A DNA stretch of 64,000 nt from Strigamia acuminata (GCA_949358305.1 OX442314.1:9231060-9295059); one strand, 5' to 3'; shown: positions 43,419 to 54,900, numbered from the stretch's first letter. The notes: generated from the sequence alone by a model not told the origin. Numbers and translations: made by a program.

Positions 43419-46400
43419 GTGGACGCTGCGTCACCTCTGAAATCGGAATCAGAAAATGAAAATCTGAAGATAATGGAAGATGTTGGAGAAGTTATTGATG
43501 AATTAATTCGTCAAACAGAACTAAAAGAAAAGGAATCTCTTGAGTTAAAAAAGGAGATTGTCGGCGAAACTCCGACTGAAGAAGACACTTCCAATATTAA
43601 AGATAAAGTCGAAGTTAAAGACGATAGACCAAGCTCAGTTCCAGAGACACCTGGAATTGAGGAGTGCATTAAGTTATTTGCAACTACAACTCTTGATACC
43701 AATGAGTTATTAGACGAACTACCTTTGGAGCCTCCAATTACAGTTCCTCATAAATTGCGCAAGTTTGAGTGCAAAGTGGCTGGAATACCAAACAGCCATG
43801 ACCTTCCAACGTTGAAGTTAGAAACGTTAAAAGGTGTAATAACTGGAATGTTGGACTCAGGAGCAAATAAAAGCTTCCTAGCCACTTCAGTTATTAACCA
43901 ATTAGGTCTAGAAAAATATCTACGACCTATCGGACCTGGTGTCAGAGTTACGACGGCAAGTGAAGAAGTCACTCCAGATGGAACCATCCATCTTTCATTT
44001 CGATGGACACATGGCACGTTACGTCATCCGTTCATCGTAATACCAAATAAGTATCCCATGGTACTATTGGGTTGCGATTTTATGAATAAGTTAAAAATCC
44101 AACCTAATCCACAGACGATGTCTTGGAATTTCACGCAACCTGTGGATGCAGATTTACCCTACATTCCACAAGCGTTGCTGGAACGTTATTTGGAGAAAAT
44201 AGAGGAACCCGATTCCTCATTTATGACCTTCGCAAAAGCATACGCTGCAAGTGTAACTCAAGGCAAAATTGATGAAGAGAATTTCATCCAAAAGTTAGTC
44301 GAAGAAGCTAACTTAAATTTGGAGCAATCCAAATTATTAGAAAAGATGTTATCCAAACATAAAAGGATTATTTCTAAAGATCCAGGTAAAACACACCTGG
44401 TTAAGCACAAAATTGAGCTTGACACGGAGAAACCCATCCGTGTCCCCTTTAAGAGCATAAACCCTCAAAAAAGGGAAATAATCAGACAACTTTGTCAAGA
44501 CATGATTGACAAAGGCGTAGTCGTCAAAGCTGAAGGCGATTACGGAATGCGGCCAGTCCTAGTCATGCGACCAGGAAACGACCCACGTTTGTGCATTGAT
44601 TTTCGCCCCATCAATACACATACTAAGTACAACCCACCTCAAATGCCAACAATTGAGGAAATTCTGCGAGAAATCGGAGAATTCGAGTGGGTCAGTACTA
44701 TAGATCTGACCAAGGGATATTGGCAGATAGAATTGCGACCTGAAGACAGAGAAAAAACTGCCTTCTGGAGCCCAATGGGAAGACTAATGTTTTTAGTCAT
44801 GCCTTTCGGATTAGTAAACGCACCAACTACCTTCCAAGAATTGATGGAAAAAGTTTTGGGTGACGTTTACAGAAAATTTGCATGGGCATATTTGGATGAC
44901 ATAATTGTTGTATCCAAATCGTTCGAAGAACACATTAAACATTTAGATATAGTGTTTAAAAAATTGGCAGAAGCTAATTTACATGCGCATCCTGGCAAGA
45001 CGCATCTCTGTAGAAAGGAATTAATTTTTCTAGGCTACAAAGTAGGAGTAGAAGGACTTGCAGTAGACCCTAAAAAAGTCGCTGCAATTACGCAATTTCC
45101 GGCTCCTACCAATCTTAAGGAATTACAAAGATTTCTAGGCATGGTGAATTTCTTTCACCGCCTAATCAAGAATTTGGCCACAGTGGCAGAACCACTAAGG
45201 CCTCTCTTGAAGAAAGATGCGGAGTTCGATTGGGAACTGCATCATCAGGCAGCATTCGACGCAATAAAAGACTTACTTACGAATGCTGAAACAATGAAGA
45301 TGCCTGACTTGTACATGCCATTTATTGTTCATACTGACGCCAGTAGACAAGGGTTGGGTGCAGCCCTTACACAAAAGAAAAATGTGGATGGCCAAGAAGT
45401 CGAAATGCCATGCGTGTATGCAAGCAGAAGCTTGCAGCCCGCTGAAAAGAATTATACTGTGACAGAATTGGAATGTCTCGCAGTAGTATGGGGATTGCGC
45501 AAATTTCGCCCATACTTAGAGTACACTACATTCACTGTACAAACGGATCACCAAGCACTTAAGTGGTTGATGTCGTTATCTGACCCGTCGGGCAGATTAG
45601 CTCGTTGGCAAATGGAGCTGATGGCGTATTCGTTCGAAATACAGTACGTCAAAGGTCCGCTAAATGTAATAGCAGACGCATTGTCACGTGCACCTGTCAG
45701 CGCACCTGACGAACCAGAAGACGATGGCGATAATGATGATTTATTATCATATTGTCCATCTCCTTGCCGAAGTTGGCAAATGGGAAAATTGAACGAATTA
45801 CCCAAGTCAATAATAGTCAATGAAGATGATCAAGCATTAATTAATTTTTGTATTAATATGCATGATCCGTCAGGAACCCCTGACGTCGAATTAAGAGCTA
45901 TGATGGCTAAAAAATTCGAGCTGCCAACAACAAATGTTTTAATTAAAGCATTTGCAGCTAAAATTGCTAAACAATTGGAATGTGATCCTCCAACGAGAGA
46001 TGACATTATTGCAGAGCAAAAAGCAGACAAATTTTGCCAATATATTCGCAATTACTTATTAAATAAGCAATATCCAAGTTACATAGTAACTCGTCTTCAA
46101 AGAAGAAATTTTGAAAGACACGCGAGTACTTATCTCATTGAAGAAGATATGTTACTCCATTATCATCCTACCTCTACCGATGAATTGGGAGAGGATGGTA
46201 GGGCACTTAAAGTTGTTGTGCCAAGAAAATTGATTTATAAAATCATTTGGTTGATGCACGGACATCCACTGTCCGGCCACCCAGGCATTGCGAGGACAAT
46301 GTACCGAACTCGAAGAGTTTATACCTGGAAAGGTATGAAACGTGATATTACACGTTTTATTCAGCATTGTCAAGGATGTCAGGCATGTAAGCCGAGATCA

Positions 46401-47645
46401 AAGACCGAAATTGAAGGCGCTCAAATTGGACCATTTGGACCATTTGACTGCCTCAGTGTGGATTTGTCTGGTCCCAAACCAAGAACCAGAAAAAACAATA
46501 CCCACATTTGCGTCATCGTAGATGTCGCTACACATTGGCCCGAATTATTTCCAATGTGTAATCCAACGGCAATAAAAGTTGCCAACACAATTTATCACTT
46601 ATCAATGACTTTCGGATTTCCGAGACAAATCTTAAGTGATAATGGACCACAATTTCGATCACAGGTCTATAAAGAATTTTGCAAAAAATTCGACATGTCG
46701 CGAACACCGACATCGATTTATCATCCACAAAGCAATCCTGTGGAGAGAACCAATCGAGATATTAAATATTTAGTTTCGATTTATTTAGATATTCATGACC
46801 AATGGGATGAGTATCTACGCGAATTTGCATTCAGTTTGAGAACAACTGTAACAAGAGGCAGAGATTATTCTCCTGCTTTCTTAAATTTTTTCCGAGAATT
46901 AAGAATTCCTTGGGATCCAAGAATTCCGGAAGGAATTTTAGTCATTGATCCAAAAAATCCGCATTTATATGTTCAGAAATTAGAAGCAATAATTGCAGAG
47001 ACGTATCAGCATATGATGTCTCACGTCTTAGATTTGAGACGCCGTGTCGAAGCTGAAAAATCAGATAAGAAATTCGATAACTTCAGACAGAATGATTTAG
47101 TCTGGCGAGAGTCTCATATTCTCTCAAATGCCGCTAAAGGAATAGCAGCAGGCATTTCACCGAAAAGGAATGGGCCTTATGTAATTGTCAAAAGGTTACA
47201 AGGAGGCGCCTTTCAACTTCGACGGCTGAGTGATAATAAAATTTATCCAGCTGTTCACGGCACTGAATTAATGCCGTACTTTCCCGTTTTCAACCAAGAA
47301 ATTTGGCTGGAAGGGGAGGAAGTGGGTCAAAAAACAAAAAATATTGTTAATACCTTGGATGATGTTGAATTATCCAAAATTCCTGTCGAAAACACGGAAT
47401 CGAGTGAAAAATCGAAACTCAAAAATAACGAAGTCGATGAAATAAACAAGCGACTTGAAAATGTTTCTCTTGATGAAAATCTAGAAAAGGAAATGTTTTT
47501 AGAAAAAGAGAAAATTTCAAACAATGAAGAAAATAACTCATCTGACATTGGAGACGATGCTGATGACAATCTAAACAAGTTGGATTGTACTTCGCGAAAG
47601 TCAAAGTACAACTTGAGATCTCGCGTTCCGCGAGTCAAGACATAG
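43419..47645 (+). CDS. gypsy Pol: protease, reverse transcriptase, RNase H, integrase
   Basis: 1408 codons counted from 43419 (a GTG); the frame is already open at the slip site, so translation probably enters by -1 frameshift. Domains: acidic leader; protease DSGA (146-149) with the LLGCDF flap region; reverse transcriptase with CIDFRPIN, MPFGLVNAP and YLDD (491-494); RNase H from HTDAS to DALSR (about 638-757); zinc-binding H2C2 (948-991); integrase core Asp1015, Asp1074, Glu1109 (35-residue spacing); and a GPY/F module (NGPYVIVKRL). Domain order is that of Ty3/gypsy. No break is visible. The C-terminus is a charged tail of about 100 residues. Confidence 0.96.
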   Translation: MDAASPLKSESENENLKIMEDVGEVIDELIRQTELKEKESLELKKEIVGETPTEEDTSNIKDKVEVKDDRPSSVPETPGIEECIKLFATTTLDTNELLDELPLEPPITVPHKLRKFECKVAGIPNSHDLPTLKLETLKGVITGMLDSGANKSFLATSVINQLGLEKYLRPIGPGVRVTTASEEVTPDGTIHLSFRWTHGTLRHPFIVIPNKYPMVLLGCDFMNKLKIQPNPQTMSWNFTQPVDADLPYIPQALLERYLEKIEEPDSSFMTFAKAYAASVTQGKIDEENFIQKLVEEANLNLEQSKLLEKMLSKHKRIISKDPGKTHLVKHKIELDTEKPIRVPFKSINPQKREIIRQLCQDMIDKGVVVKAEGDYGMRPVLVMRPGNDPRLCIDFRPINTHTKYNPPQMPTIEEILREIGEFEWVSTIDLTKGYWQIELRPEDREKTAFWSPMGRLMFLVMPFGLVNAPTTFQELMEKVLGDVYRKFAWAYLDDIIVVSKSFEEHIKHLDIVFKKLAEANLHAHPGKTHLCRKELIFLGYKVGVEGLAVDPKKVAAITQFPAPTNLKELQRFLGMVNFFHRLIKNLATVAEPLRPLLKKDAEFDWELHHQAAFDAIKDLLTNAETMKMPDLYMPFIVHTDASRQGLGAALTQKKNVDGQEVEMPCVYASRSLQPAEKNYTVTELECLAVVWGLRKFRPYLEYTTFTVQTDHQALKWLMSLSDPSGRLARWQMELMAYSFEIQYVKGPLNVIADALSRAPVSAPDEPEDDGDNDDLLSYCPSPCRSWQMGKLNELPKSIIVNEDDQALINFCINMHDPSGTPDVELRAMMAKKFELPTTNVLIKAFAAKIAKQLECDPPTRDDIIAEQKADKFCQYIRNYLLNKQYPSYIVTRLQRRNFERHASTYLIEEDMLLHYHPTSTDELGEDGRALKVVVPRKLIYKIIWLMHGHPLSGHPGIARTMYRTRRVYTWKGMKRDITRFIQHCQGCQACKPRSKTEIEGAQIGPFGPFDCLSVDLSGPKPRTRKNNTHICVIVDVATHWPELFPMCNPTAIKVANTIYHLSMTFGFPRQILSDNGPQFRSQVYKEFCKKFDMSRTPTSIYHPQSNPVERTNRDIKYLVSIYLDIHDQWDEYLREFAFSLRTTVTRGRDYSPAFLNFFRELRIPWDPRIPEGILVIDPKNPHLYVQKLEAIIAETYQHMMSHVLDLRRRVEAEKSDKKFDNFRQNDLVWRESHILSNAAKGIAAGISPKRNGPYVIVKRLQGGAFQLRRLSDNKIYPAVHGTELMPYFPVFNQEIWLEGEEVGQKTKNIVNTLDDVELSKIPVENTESSEKSKLKNNEVDEINKRLENVSLDENLEKEMFLEKEKISNNEENNSSDIGDDADDNLNKLDCTSRKSKYNLRSRVPRVKT

Positions 47646-47883
47646 CGTTGACTTTCACCTTTTGGGTTCACCCAAAAGATCCGAGAGGGCAATCTCGTGA
47701 CGTCATTCGTAGTTCACACTCGAATGACAACGTTCACAATGCGTTATAATTTGTGACGTCATTCGGTGTCACCGAAACAAGTTCGTTTCTCCAATCAACG
47801 AACTTAGCCACTTTTCCGATAAGTTTTGAAGTGGATGCATCGACTCCGATACCACACGACAGTTTTTATTGATTCAGCAAACT

Positions 47884-47949
47884 GTAAGTTATTTTTCTGA
47901 AAGAAAAATTCGATAAATATATTTAATATAGTTTATTACTTCTTTCTAG
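47884..47949 (+). other. Probable intron in the ORF3 leader (66 bp)
   Basis: Donor ACT/GTAAGT and acceptor TTCTTTCTAG/C, 66 bp apart and 38 bp before the ORF3 start codon. It would lie in the 5' UTR of an ORF3 message. Confidence 0.5.
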
Positions 47950-47987
47950 CCGAAAGAATTTCTTTTTCGACGCGAAAAAGAAAACGA

Positions 47988-50634
47988 ATGGCAGACGACG
48001 AAGTCAACCTCCATGCGGACGAGGAAACGCCGATGGAAGGAGCCGGTAACGATGTCCAATTATCGTTACAACAGAGGGTAAATTATTAAAATAATTTTCA
48101 CTTGGTGTTTCAGTCAGAAAAATTGAGTAATTCCACTTTTCCTGACTTCAAACACAAGCCGCTCAAAAATAAAAATGGCGGCTATAAAAGTCACGTGCTT
48201 CCAGCATGTGCGAAGGGAGTTGCCATGACAACCATCATCCCTTAGTGGTTCACTGCCACAAGCGCTAAGCTTAAAAAATATTTCAAATAAGAAATTATTT
48301 GTTTATTTTTAAATAAACTAATTTATTTATTTTTTTTTTCGAATATAGATCGAGAGGGATCGAGAAACGCCGTTCGCGCTTCCCGACCATGTGCCAACTC
48401 AGCACCCGCTGATTTTTCGAGCGGCGTTGCCCGAAAAAATTAGACGTCTGAAGACGGCGAACAACACGTGGTGGAAGCTGCGCCACGACTTCAGCAGATC
48501 GGCTCTGCAAGGATTTGGAGCAAGAGGTCGATTCATCGAGCGCCTTCACGTGGACGGTGTCGACGAAATCGAGTGGACGCTCGACGAGAGCCCCCCAGGA
48601 CCACTAGCTGCCGAGTTGCTGCACAACCAGTGGCCAGTGACGCCACGAGAGCGTCACGAGCGCAGAAGAGCGCTAAAGAGTACCGGAATTAATTACGGTG
48701 CTCTCACCCAATTGAGGAAGAACCTCAAAACAACACAACGCGAAGTCGTGCAACGGTACCGCAAGTCCGTTCGTGACGGGAACCCGCAATTTCCCGCCAC
48801 ACAAACCGAGCTCCATCAGTTGGCGCTCGCCGGGTGTTTTAATGATTTTCCGGGATTTTTCCCGTCGAAAGCACTCCGAGCTGCCGCAGTGCAGCTTCGC
48901 GTCGACGAAAATCGACAACTGGCTCAAGCACTCGAGGCAGAGGAGCAAGCGCGCTGCGCTCTCCCTTTTTATCGGGAAGATGAAATTCCGGCCCCAGCGG
49001 CCATCCATCCTCCGCCACAAGACGAGGATTTGAGGGTGGGGCAACTCCCTCCGCCGGTTCCGGTCCGACCGATGTTCCGCGAATCGAGCCGCGATCGAGA
49101 GGAGCGACAGAGGCGATCGCGCCCATATTCGACTGAAGCACCGCCACCACGCCCGCAGTCGCGACGAGGACGGACACCAGAGACGTTTGGCTCGTCGTCC
49201 TCGCTGAGTTTCGAATCGGACTCCACAATCCAGTCCGCCCGAAGTAGCCGAACCGCCTCCACGTTCAAAGTGGACAACCCGGCTACTCCATACGCCATGA
49301 GACGTGTTGTCGGTGATATCTCTCCCGACTGTAGCGTGCCAGTACCTGGACACGCTAGCCGCTTGCCCGAACATGGATATGTTTCCCGCTTGCCGGCTGG
49401 AGTTAGCAACCTGCAACTCCGGCCATTTTTTAGTGAGTCATTCGGACCACAATGGACCTGCTACGAGCAGCAACCCATTAGAGCACAGCAGGAAGTGCTC
49501 CAGAAGCTGGACGCATACCAAAGCGCCCAGATCGCCGAGTCGCAGAAGGACTGGCAGAGATTGGCTGAAAGGCTAGAGCTCTCAGACATCATGACCATTG
49601 ATGATCCCCGACTAATGGATTTCCAGCGTCAGCTAATTCCGGGGATGACTAGGGTGTTGTACCCTGGTGTTCTTCCTTCGCCAGGACAGGCGTTAGCGGC
49701 CATCACGTACCTTTGGACCGCGCCGATGGGCCTGTCGGAGAAGAAAGTCGAGCTGTGGTACCACCTCCGGCTCGACCCGCCTACGATCTTAGCCGAGCTA
49801 ATAAAGCAAGTCGTAGCAAACGGTGAGACCGAAGAAGAGGCCGCCGTTCGGTTGCGAACCGAGTGGTCCTTTGCGAAGGCCACGGCGCGAATAGCCGGAA
49901 GACCACCGCTTCCAGTTACAAGCGCCACAGCAGCTGCGTCACTGGCTGTTTTTCAGTCGGCCCAAGAAGGCGCTGGATGTTCGTTTTGGCCGGAGAACGC
50001 CGGAAGTTCTCAAACTCCAGCCGGAGTTCAACGGGCAGTCGAACCCCGTAAGCTCACCGGAGTTGGTCGAGCGCAGGGACGAGGCGTCACACCCTCGTCA
50101 ACCTCCGCACCCGCGTTGGTTTTCTTGGGCTCGCCGAGCCATTTCGACGATGCCTCGACGGAAGACTCACGTCCACCGCCGCCGCCGCCGCCAGCCAAGC
50201 CGGAGACGAAGGTCAAGCCGCTGAAGAAGGAGTCGGCTTTCAAGACCCTGATGCGCCTGTATCCGCACTTCTATTTGACGCCGGATACAAGAACACTGCT
50301 GAGCAACAATCACAAGTTGTCGAGGCAGGTGTTTATGTGGCTCGAAGACCACATTCGGGTGTTAAGCCCACCATCGGTGCTCCATGATCGACTCCTGAGA
50401 GCACGATTAGCGCCAGAGGATCCGATAGAGTTTGCGGCGCTGGGATTTTTCAACCGAGCGAACTCGGCAAGAATCATCCAGGTTTGGCTTCATGTCAACC
50501 CTGGAATGGTCTCCGGACCAAACGCAGGTCGCGACCTGTGTACGGTTAACGAGCGGTCCAACCCGAGGGACGACACCACGGATATGATGCGCCCGTTGAC
50601 GCCTGAGCGAACTCAGAACATGGACGAATCATAA
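47988..50634 (+). CDS. gypsy ORF3, spliced, 791 residues, function unknown
   Basis: Two exons: 47988-48077 (ATG, 30 codons, acidic) and 48349-50634, joined in phase 0 at AGAGG/GTAAAT and CGAATATAG/ATC. The large exon alone has no ATG near its start, which supports the spliced model. Position after pol is where env lies in errantiviruses, but I see no signal peptide, transmembrane segment or furin-like site, so it is not an envelope by these criteria. Features: a basic Arg-rich N-terminal domain, a Pro-rich linker (PPPPPPPAKPE near the C-terminal third) and an Arg/Leu-rich C-terminal domain (SRQVFMWLEDHIRVLSPP). G+C is visibly higher than in gag and pol, suggesting a different origin. I do not recognise the family. 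Confidence 0.75.
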
Positions 50635-50673
50635 ATTGGTTCGTTCATTTTCTCTCCATGTAAGATTCGTCTT

Positions 50674-50686
50674 AAATGGGGGGATG
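50674..50686 (+). other. gypsy polypurine tract
   Basis: AAATGGGGGGATG immediately before the 3' LTR, the expected plus-strand primer. Confidence 0.85.
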
Positions 50687-51663
50687 TGTGGTAATCTCAA
50701 AATATTCACCAACTTAGAAGATAAAATTAATTGTCTTCTAATTAATTTGACTGTGGCACACGCCAAGTCAGATCATGTGACCGAGGGGAGAAATCCTCTC
50801 TAGGCACATATCACCCCAGGTTGTCCGGGGTGAAAACGGTTATTAGCCGTTATGGTGCAATATGGTGTAATAACCACTAGTTGCACCCATTTGAGCTAAG
50901 TGCGCAGGTTTTCTGCGCAATATTGAAGCGTGCTGGGCTCGCGCCTTGGCTCAAATCGGGACTCTGAAAAATAACACACAACCACAAACATCACTGCTTT
51001 TGCTCCTGAAAGAAAAGTATTGATAGTGGACTCGTGTTCTTCAGTTTCACCTGCTATCTTTGTGCAACAAACGCACAAAGCCAGCAATTCTGCTTGAATT
51101 AGCCGTAGCTAATTCCAGCAATCGAGAAGAGAAGTTTCCCGACGATCGTGAACCATCGCCGTCGCTGTTGCGCGAACGACAGCCACCGCCATCGTACGAG
51201 AGCCGGACGCCTGCCCCGTGAACCACCGCCACTGAGAGCCGTCGTACGAGGACAGAAGAAACTCACGAGAACCATCGTCTTCGACCATCGTTCGTGAGTT
51301 TGCAGAACGAAGACAATTTGCCTTCGCCTAACAACATTGTGTTGTTTAAGCGCCATTTCTGACGCTTTGTAGCTTGCAACAGTCGTTGCAAGCCCTTCCT
51401 TTGTTTCATTGTTTCCCGCTCATTTTAATACGCGACTTGTCGCACCTTGTGATATTCTTAATTTTAACTAGTCATTTCCATTGTAATTAAACCGAATAAA
51501 ACATATTGTGATTTTTATACTGAAAACTATCTTTTTATTTCTTTTCCTTAAACTTAACCCCTAGATAATTTAAGGCCGCCGATTGTAAGTCTTTTAAAGC
51601 ATTCACCTGCGGTTTCTGCTTAATTTATTAGAAATTAAGTGGATAAAAACCCGGATCGCAGCA
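50687..51663 (+). repeat. gypsy 3' LTR
   Basis: 977 bp at a constant offset of 11423 from the 5' copy, same sequence by eye. It ends 228 bp before the start codon of lipase copy 2, so its promoter or read-through could affect that gene. Confidence 0.97.
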
Positions 51664-51891
51664 GCTTTTGAATCTTGACAAAAGTAAGAAAAACAAAATT
51701 AAACTGTTACACAATCCACTTACAAGTTGCAAACTATTCTAGACAAAACGGTGCAATGCATTGTTGCAGAACATCGCTTAAATCGTGAACAATTGATGTG
51801 AGCATCTGGCACACTGTACGATCAAACCGATATGAATTAAATGTAAAGAAAAAATGCCCTTGAATACTATTAGTTCACTCTTTCCTGAACA

Positions 51892-54800
51892 ATGAATTTT
51901 GCTGGATTGCTCGTGTTTTGTTCCATTGCTTTAACATGCAACAGCAAGAATTTGACAGAAATTTGCTTCAATAGTAATCCAAAAAACACTGACAACCTAA
52001 TCAATAACTACAAAATGTGGATATCAGGAACAGTAAGGATGTTTTTATTTGTTTAAGGGGTTATTTGGAGATATTTAATTTTTCTTAAGGCTAAACTCAT
52101 TAGAGAAGCTGGATACCCGCTTGAAATTCACCAGGTAAGCACGGATGACGGTTACATCATCAACATACAAAGAATACCACATGGACTCACAAATAAACGC
52201 AGAGATTCCGCTGCACCTGTATTAGTCCTCCCGGGATTAGGGACATCGTCAGCAATGTATGTTGTCTTTCCAAATAGCATCGGTAGGCGCATTTCAATCA
52301 TTTTTAAAAGAAACACCACAAGGTAATCTTCAAGAGACAAATTGTTTTCTTAAATCACTTAGAGAATTGAACTAAATAAGTGAATTCTCAGAGATATGAT
52401 GTAAAAAACGTCATATCCTGTTGTGAGAAGTCATTTCAGAGGAATATGTCGATTCGTCTTTTGAAGATTGAAAGCATCTACACTCTGGCTCACTACAAGA
52501 TGGGCCTTTCTCCCATTGGCTGAGCCATTTCACTTGTGTAGTGACACATAAAAGTAAATCAAAACTCCAGAATTGCATTAGATGTGCAGACATTGCAATC
52601 GATTATTTATTTTTAGGAAATTGTGTGCTTTCCTGACAAAGCAACCGATAAACTGAACAAACATGTACGTTGAAATAAAAACAGCATAAAACTGTATTTT
52701 ATAAATGGAAAAAACATTTTATTATAAAATACAATTAAAATTATATCATTTTAATCATTATGGTAGTACACAGTCTATAGTTAGAAGTAATGAGACTCGG
52801 CCAATGGGAGAAAGGCCCACCTTGTAGTGAGCCAGAGTATAATGTAAAATTCTGTCAAAAATGTTTCTTTTTCCAGTGTACATGCTGGCCAATGAAGGTT
52901 ATGACGTTTGGCTAGGAAATTTTCGAAGTAGTTACCAAGATACCCGACACATCAAATATTCACAATCACAATCGGAATATTGGGACTTCAGGTAAAATTT
53001 CCATTCTTCGTTGTACATTTTTATGCTGCTTCTGCTCTGAATGAGAAGCTTTATGTTTCTGCAACAAGTTTCCAAGAATGTCCTGCTTTTTCAAGCAAAT
53101 TAATTTTAATCCACAGTATGGATGAAATGGGTCTGTATGACACACCTGCAATGATTGACCATATTTTGAAAACCACCAATCAAACTCAACTATCAATAAT
53201 TTCTCTGTCAATGTCAACTATAACAACTTCACTTATGCTTGCTCTCAAACCAGAAATAAATAATAAGGTAAACCAAATTCAACCGCCACACTCGAAATTT
53301 AAAGTTAGTTGTTTGATTTAACAGGTATCAAAGCATTTGGTAATAGCACCTGCAGTGAATCTTGATTACATGGTTATTCCAACATTTCCATTGGTCGTAG
53401 CAAAAGTATAAATGTAAAAGAGTGTCTACACTACCAACTACACTAATCGCTTTACTCGTTCAAGACAATTTACAACATAAGGTCCATAGTCTCCTTTTTT
53501 GCAATCTTCAACAAATTAAGCTTCTACTTGACACCAATTATATGTTCACCTTTTGGTTTCATGCGTATCTGCCAAGGATTATTGACGATATTCATTTCTG
53601 GCTACAGTCCAGGGTCTTATGGGGTTTGAAATGATAGATAATTGAAAGATTTAATTTAAACACACATGTAATACATCCTGTACACCTACTAGTATATCTA
53701 CGATATACTCTTGTATACAGGGTGAGTCAAAAGTCTAGAAACACCTTTTTTTCTTGAAAAGGACTGAAGATGTATCAATTCTATTAATCTGGTCGAATAG
53801 GAAGTTGATGCTGTTTTCTTGGATGTGGATAACAGGAAAGCTGGAAACTGAATATACAGTATGTTATAAGTGCGTTTAAATCAAATTTTCAAGCTTCTAT
53901 TCTCAAAGAACTTGACTGTTGTGTTTCTTTAGTCATGTATCTGTTTGTACAATTGCAGATTTGTATTGGTGGAATGATAAATGGTGGTTTTCGAGGCATG
54001 TCAATTAAGACACTCGCACAAGACTATCAGGTAAATGCAAAGATAAATTATGAGCACATCTGCAAAAAGTCTTTCCTGGCGAGTCAAACCAGCATGTTGG
54101 TTTGCTTCAGCTTGAAGACTTGCCTAAATCTTTCATTCAAGGCTGTACCTTCTCCCATTGGCTGAGCCATTTCACTTGTACATTGATACAAAAAAAAGAC
54201 CAAACCACCAGAATTGCACTTGATGTACAGACATTGTAGTTGAAAAGCAAAAATTCAAAAATTGTTTGCTTTCCTGACAAAGCAACCAATAAACTAAACA
54301 AACATGTATGATGAATTAAAAACAGCATAAAACTTAATTTCATGAATCAAAAAAACATTTTATTATAAAATACAAATAAAATTTAATTATTTTAATCATT
54401 AGAATGATCCAAAAAATAACAAAATCTACTTTTCTTGGTGGCACAGTAGGAGTAATGAGGCTCGGCCAATGACAGAAGGTACAACTTTGTAGTTGATCAG
54501 AGTATACAGTATGATTATTTCTCAGACTGTAACGAGAAAACAGCTGTCCAGATTCGATTATGGGTCCAAGGAAAACCTTGCGAGATACGGAACTGTAAGT
54601 GCAATGTTAATACAACACTGCAAATATATGTATGGTACGTTCTTTCTTTATGGTTAGGAAATTGCACCAATTGTAGATGTCAGTCGGATCACAACACCCA
54701 CAACTTTCATCCACAGTGCAAATGATCCCATGGGAACTCCTGTAAATGTTGAACTGCTGGCAAGAAAAATGAAAACAGCTAGAGTTATTTTACTTAAAGA

Positions 54801-54900
54801 TCGAATGATAAATCACATAGATTATACCGTCGGTAGGCTTGACGATAATGTAGTAAATGATTTCAACCATTTAATACTGGAAATCATTAAGTTGCCATAG
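51892..54900 (+). CDS. Secreted acid lipase, copy 2 (9 exons, 407 aa)
   Basis: Exons: 51892-52032, 52090-52282, 52877-52991, 53117-53267, 53325-53405, 53465-53623, 53959-54030, 54526-54594, 54658-54900. Exons 2, 3, 4, 7, 8 and 9 have exactly the lengths of copy 1 (193, 115, 151, 72, 69, 243). Signal peptide MNFAGLLVFCSIALTC; family marks STDDGYIINIQRIPHG and NEGYDVWLGN. The elbow reads SLSMS (central Ser181); Asp350 and His380 are kept. The oxyanion loop has LPG where copies 1 and 3 and the family have LHG, so catalysis is more doubtful here. Introns 2 and 7 each hold a copy of the same inverted-repeat element. The retrotransposon's right LTR lies just upstream. Confidence 0.88.
52482..52838. 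mobile_element. Inverted-repeat element in intron 2 of lipase copy 2
   Basis: Ends ACTCTGGCTCACTACAAG and CTTGTAGTGAGCCAGAGT are exact inverted copies. Pairing continues through GGGCCTTTCTCCCATTGGC, giving arms of about 40 bp. The interior is AT-rich with ACAAAGCAACCGATAAACTG. A diverged copy in the same orientation lies in intron 7. Confidence 0.8.
54141..54503. mobile_element. Second copy of the same element, intron 7 of lipase copy 2
   Basis: Shares CTTCTCCCATTGGCTGAGCC and GCTTTCCTGACAAAGCAACC and the AT-rich interior with 52482-52838. The left end is degraded; the right end reads GGCCAATGACAGAAGG then GATCAGAGT. Confidence 0.7.

Larger units (their letters stand above)
39264..51663 (+). 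mobile_element. Complete 12.4-kb Ty3/gypsy retrotransposon with a third ORF
   Basis: Two 977-bp LTRs (39264-40240 and 50687-51663) read as identical, with TG...CA ends and a 4-bp target duplication GCTT (39260-39263, 51664-51667). Order inside: primer site, gag, in-frame zinc-knuckle extension, -1 frameshift site, pol, spliced ORF3, purine tract. Most gypsy elements are 5-8 kb; this one is long because of its large Gag, 1408-codon pol frame and ORF3. Matching LTRs and open frames suggest a recent insertion. It lies between lipase copies 1 and 2, in their orientation. Confidence 0.97.

Noticed and set aside
48391-50634. ORF3 as a classic gypsy envelope gene
   Set aside because: Position fits, but there is no signal peptide, hydrophobic fusion segment or C-terminal membrane anchor, and the sequence is Arg/Pro-rich and soluble-looking.
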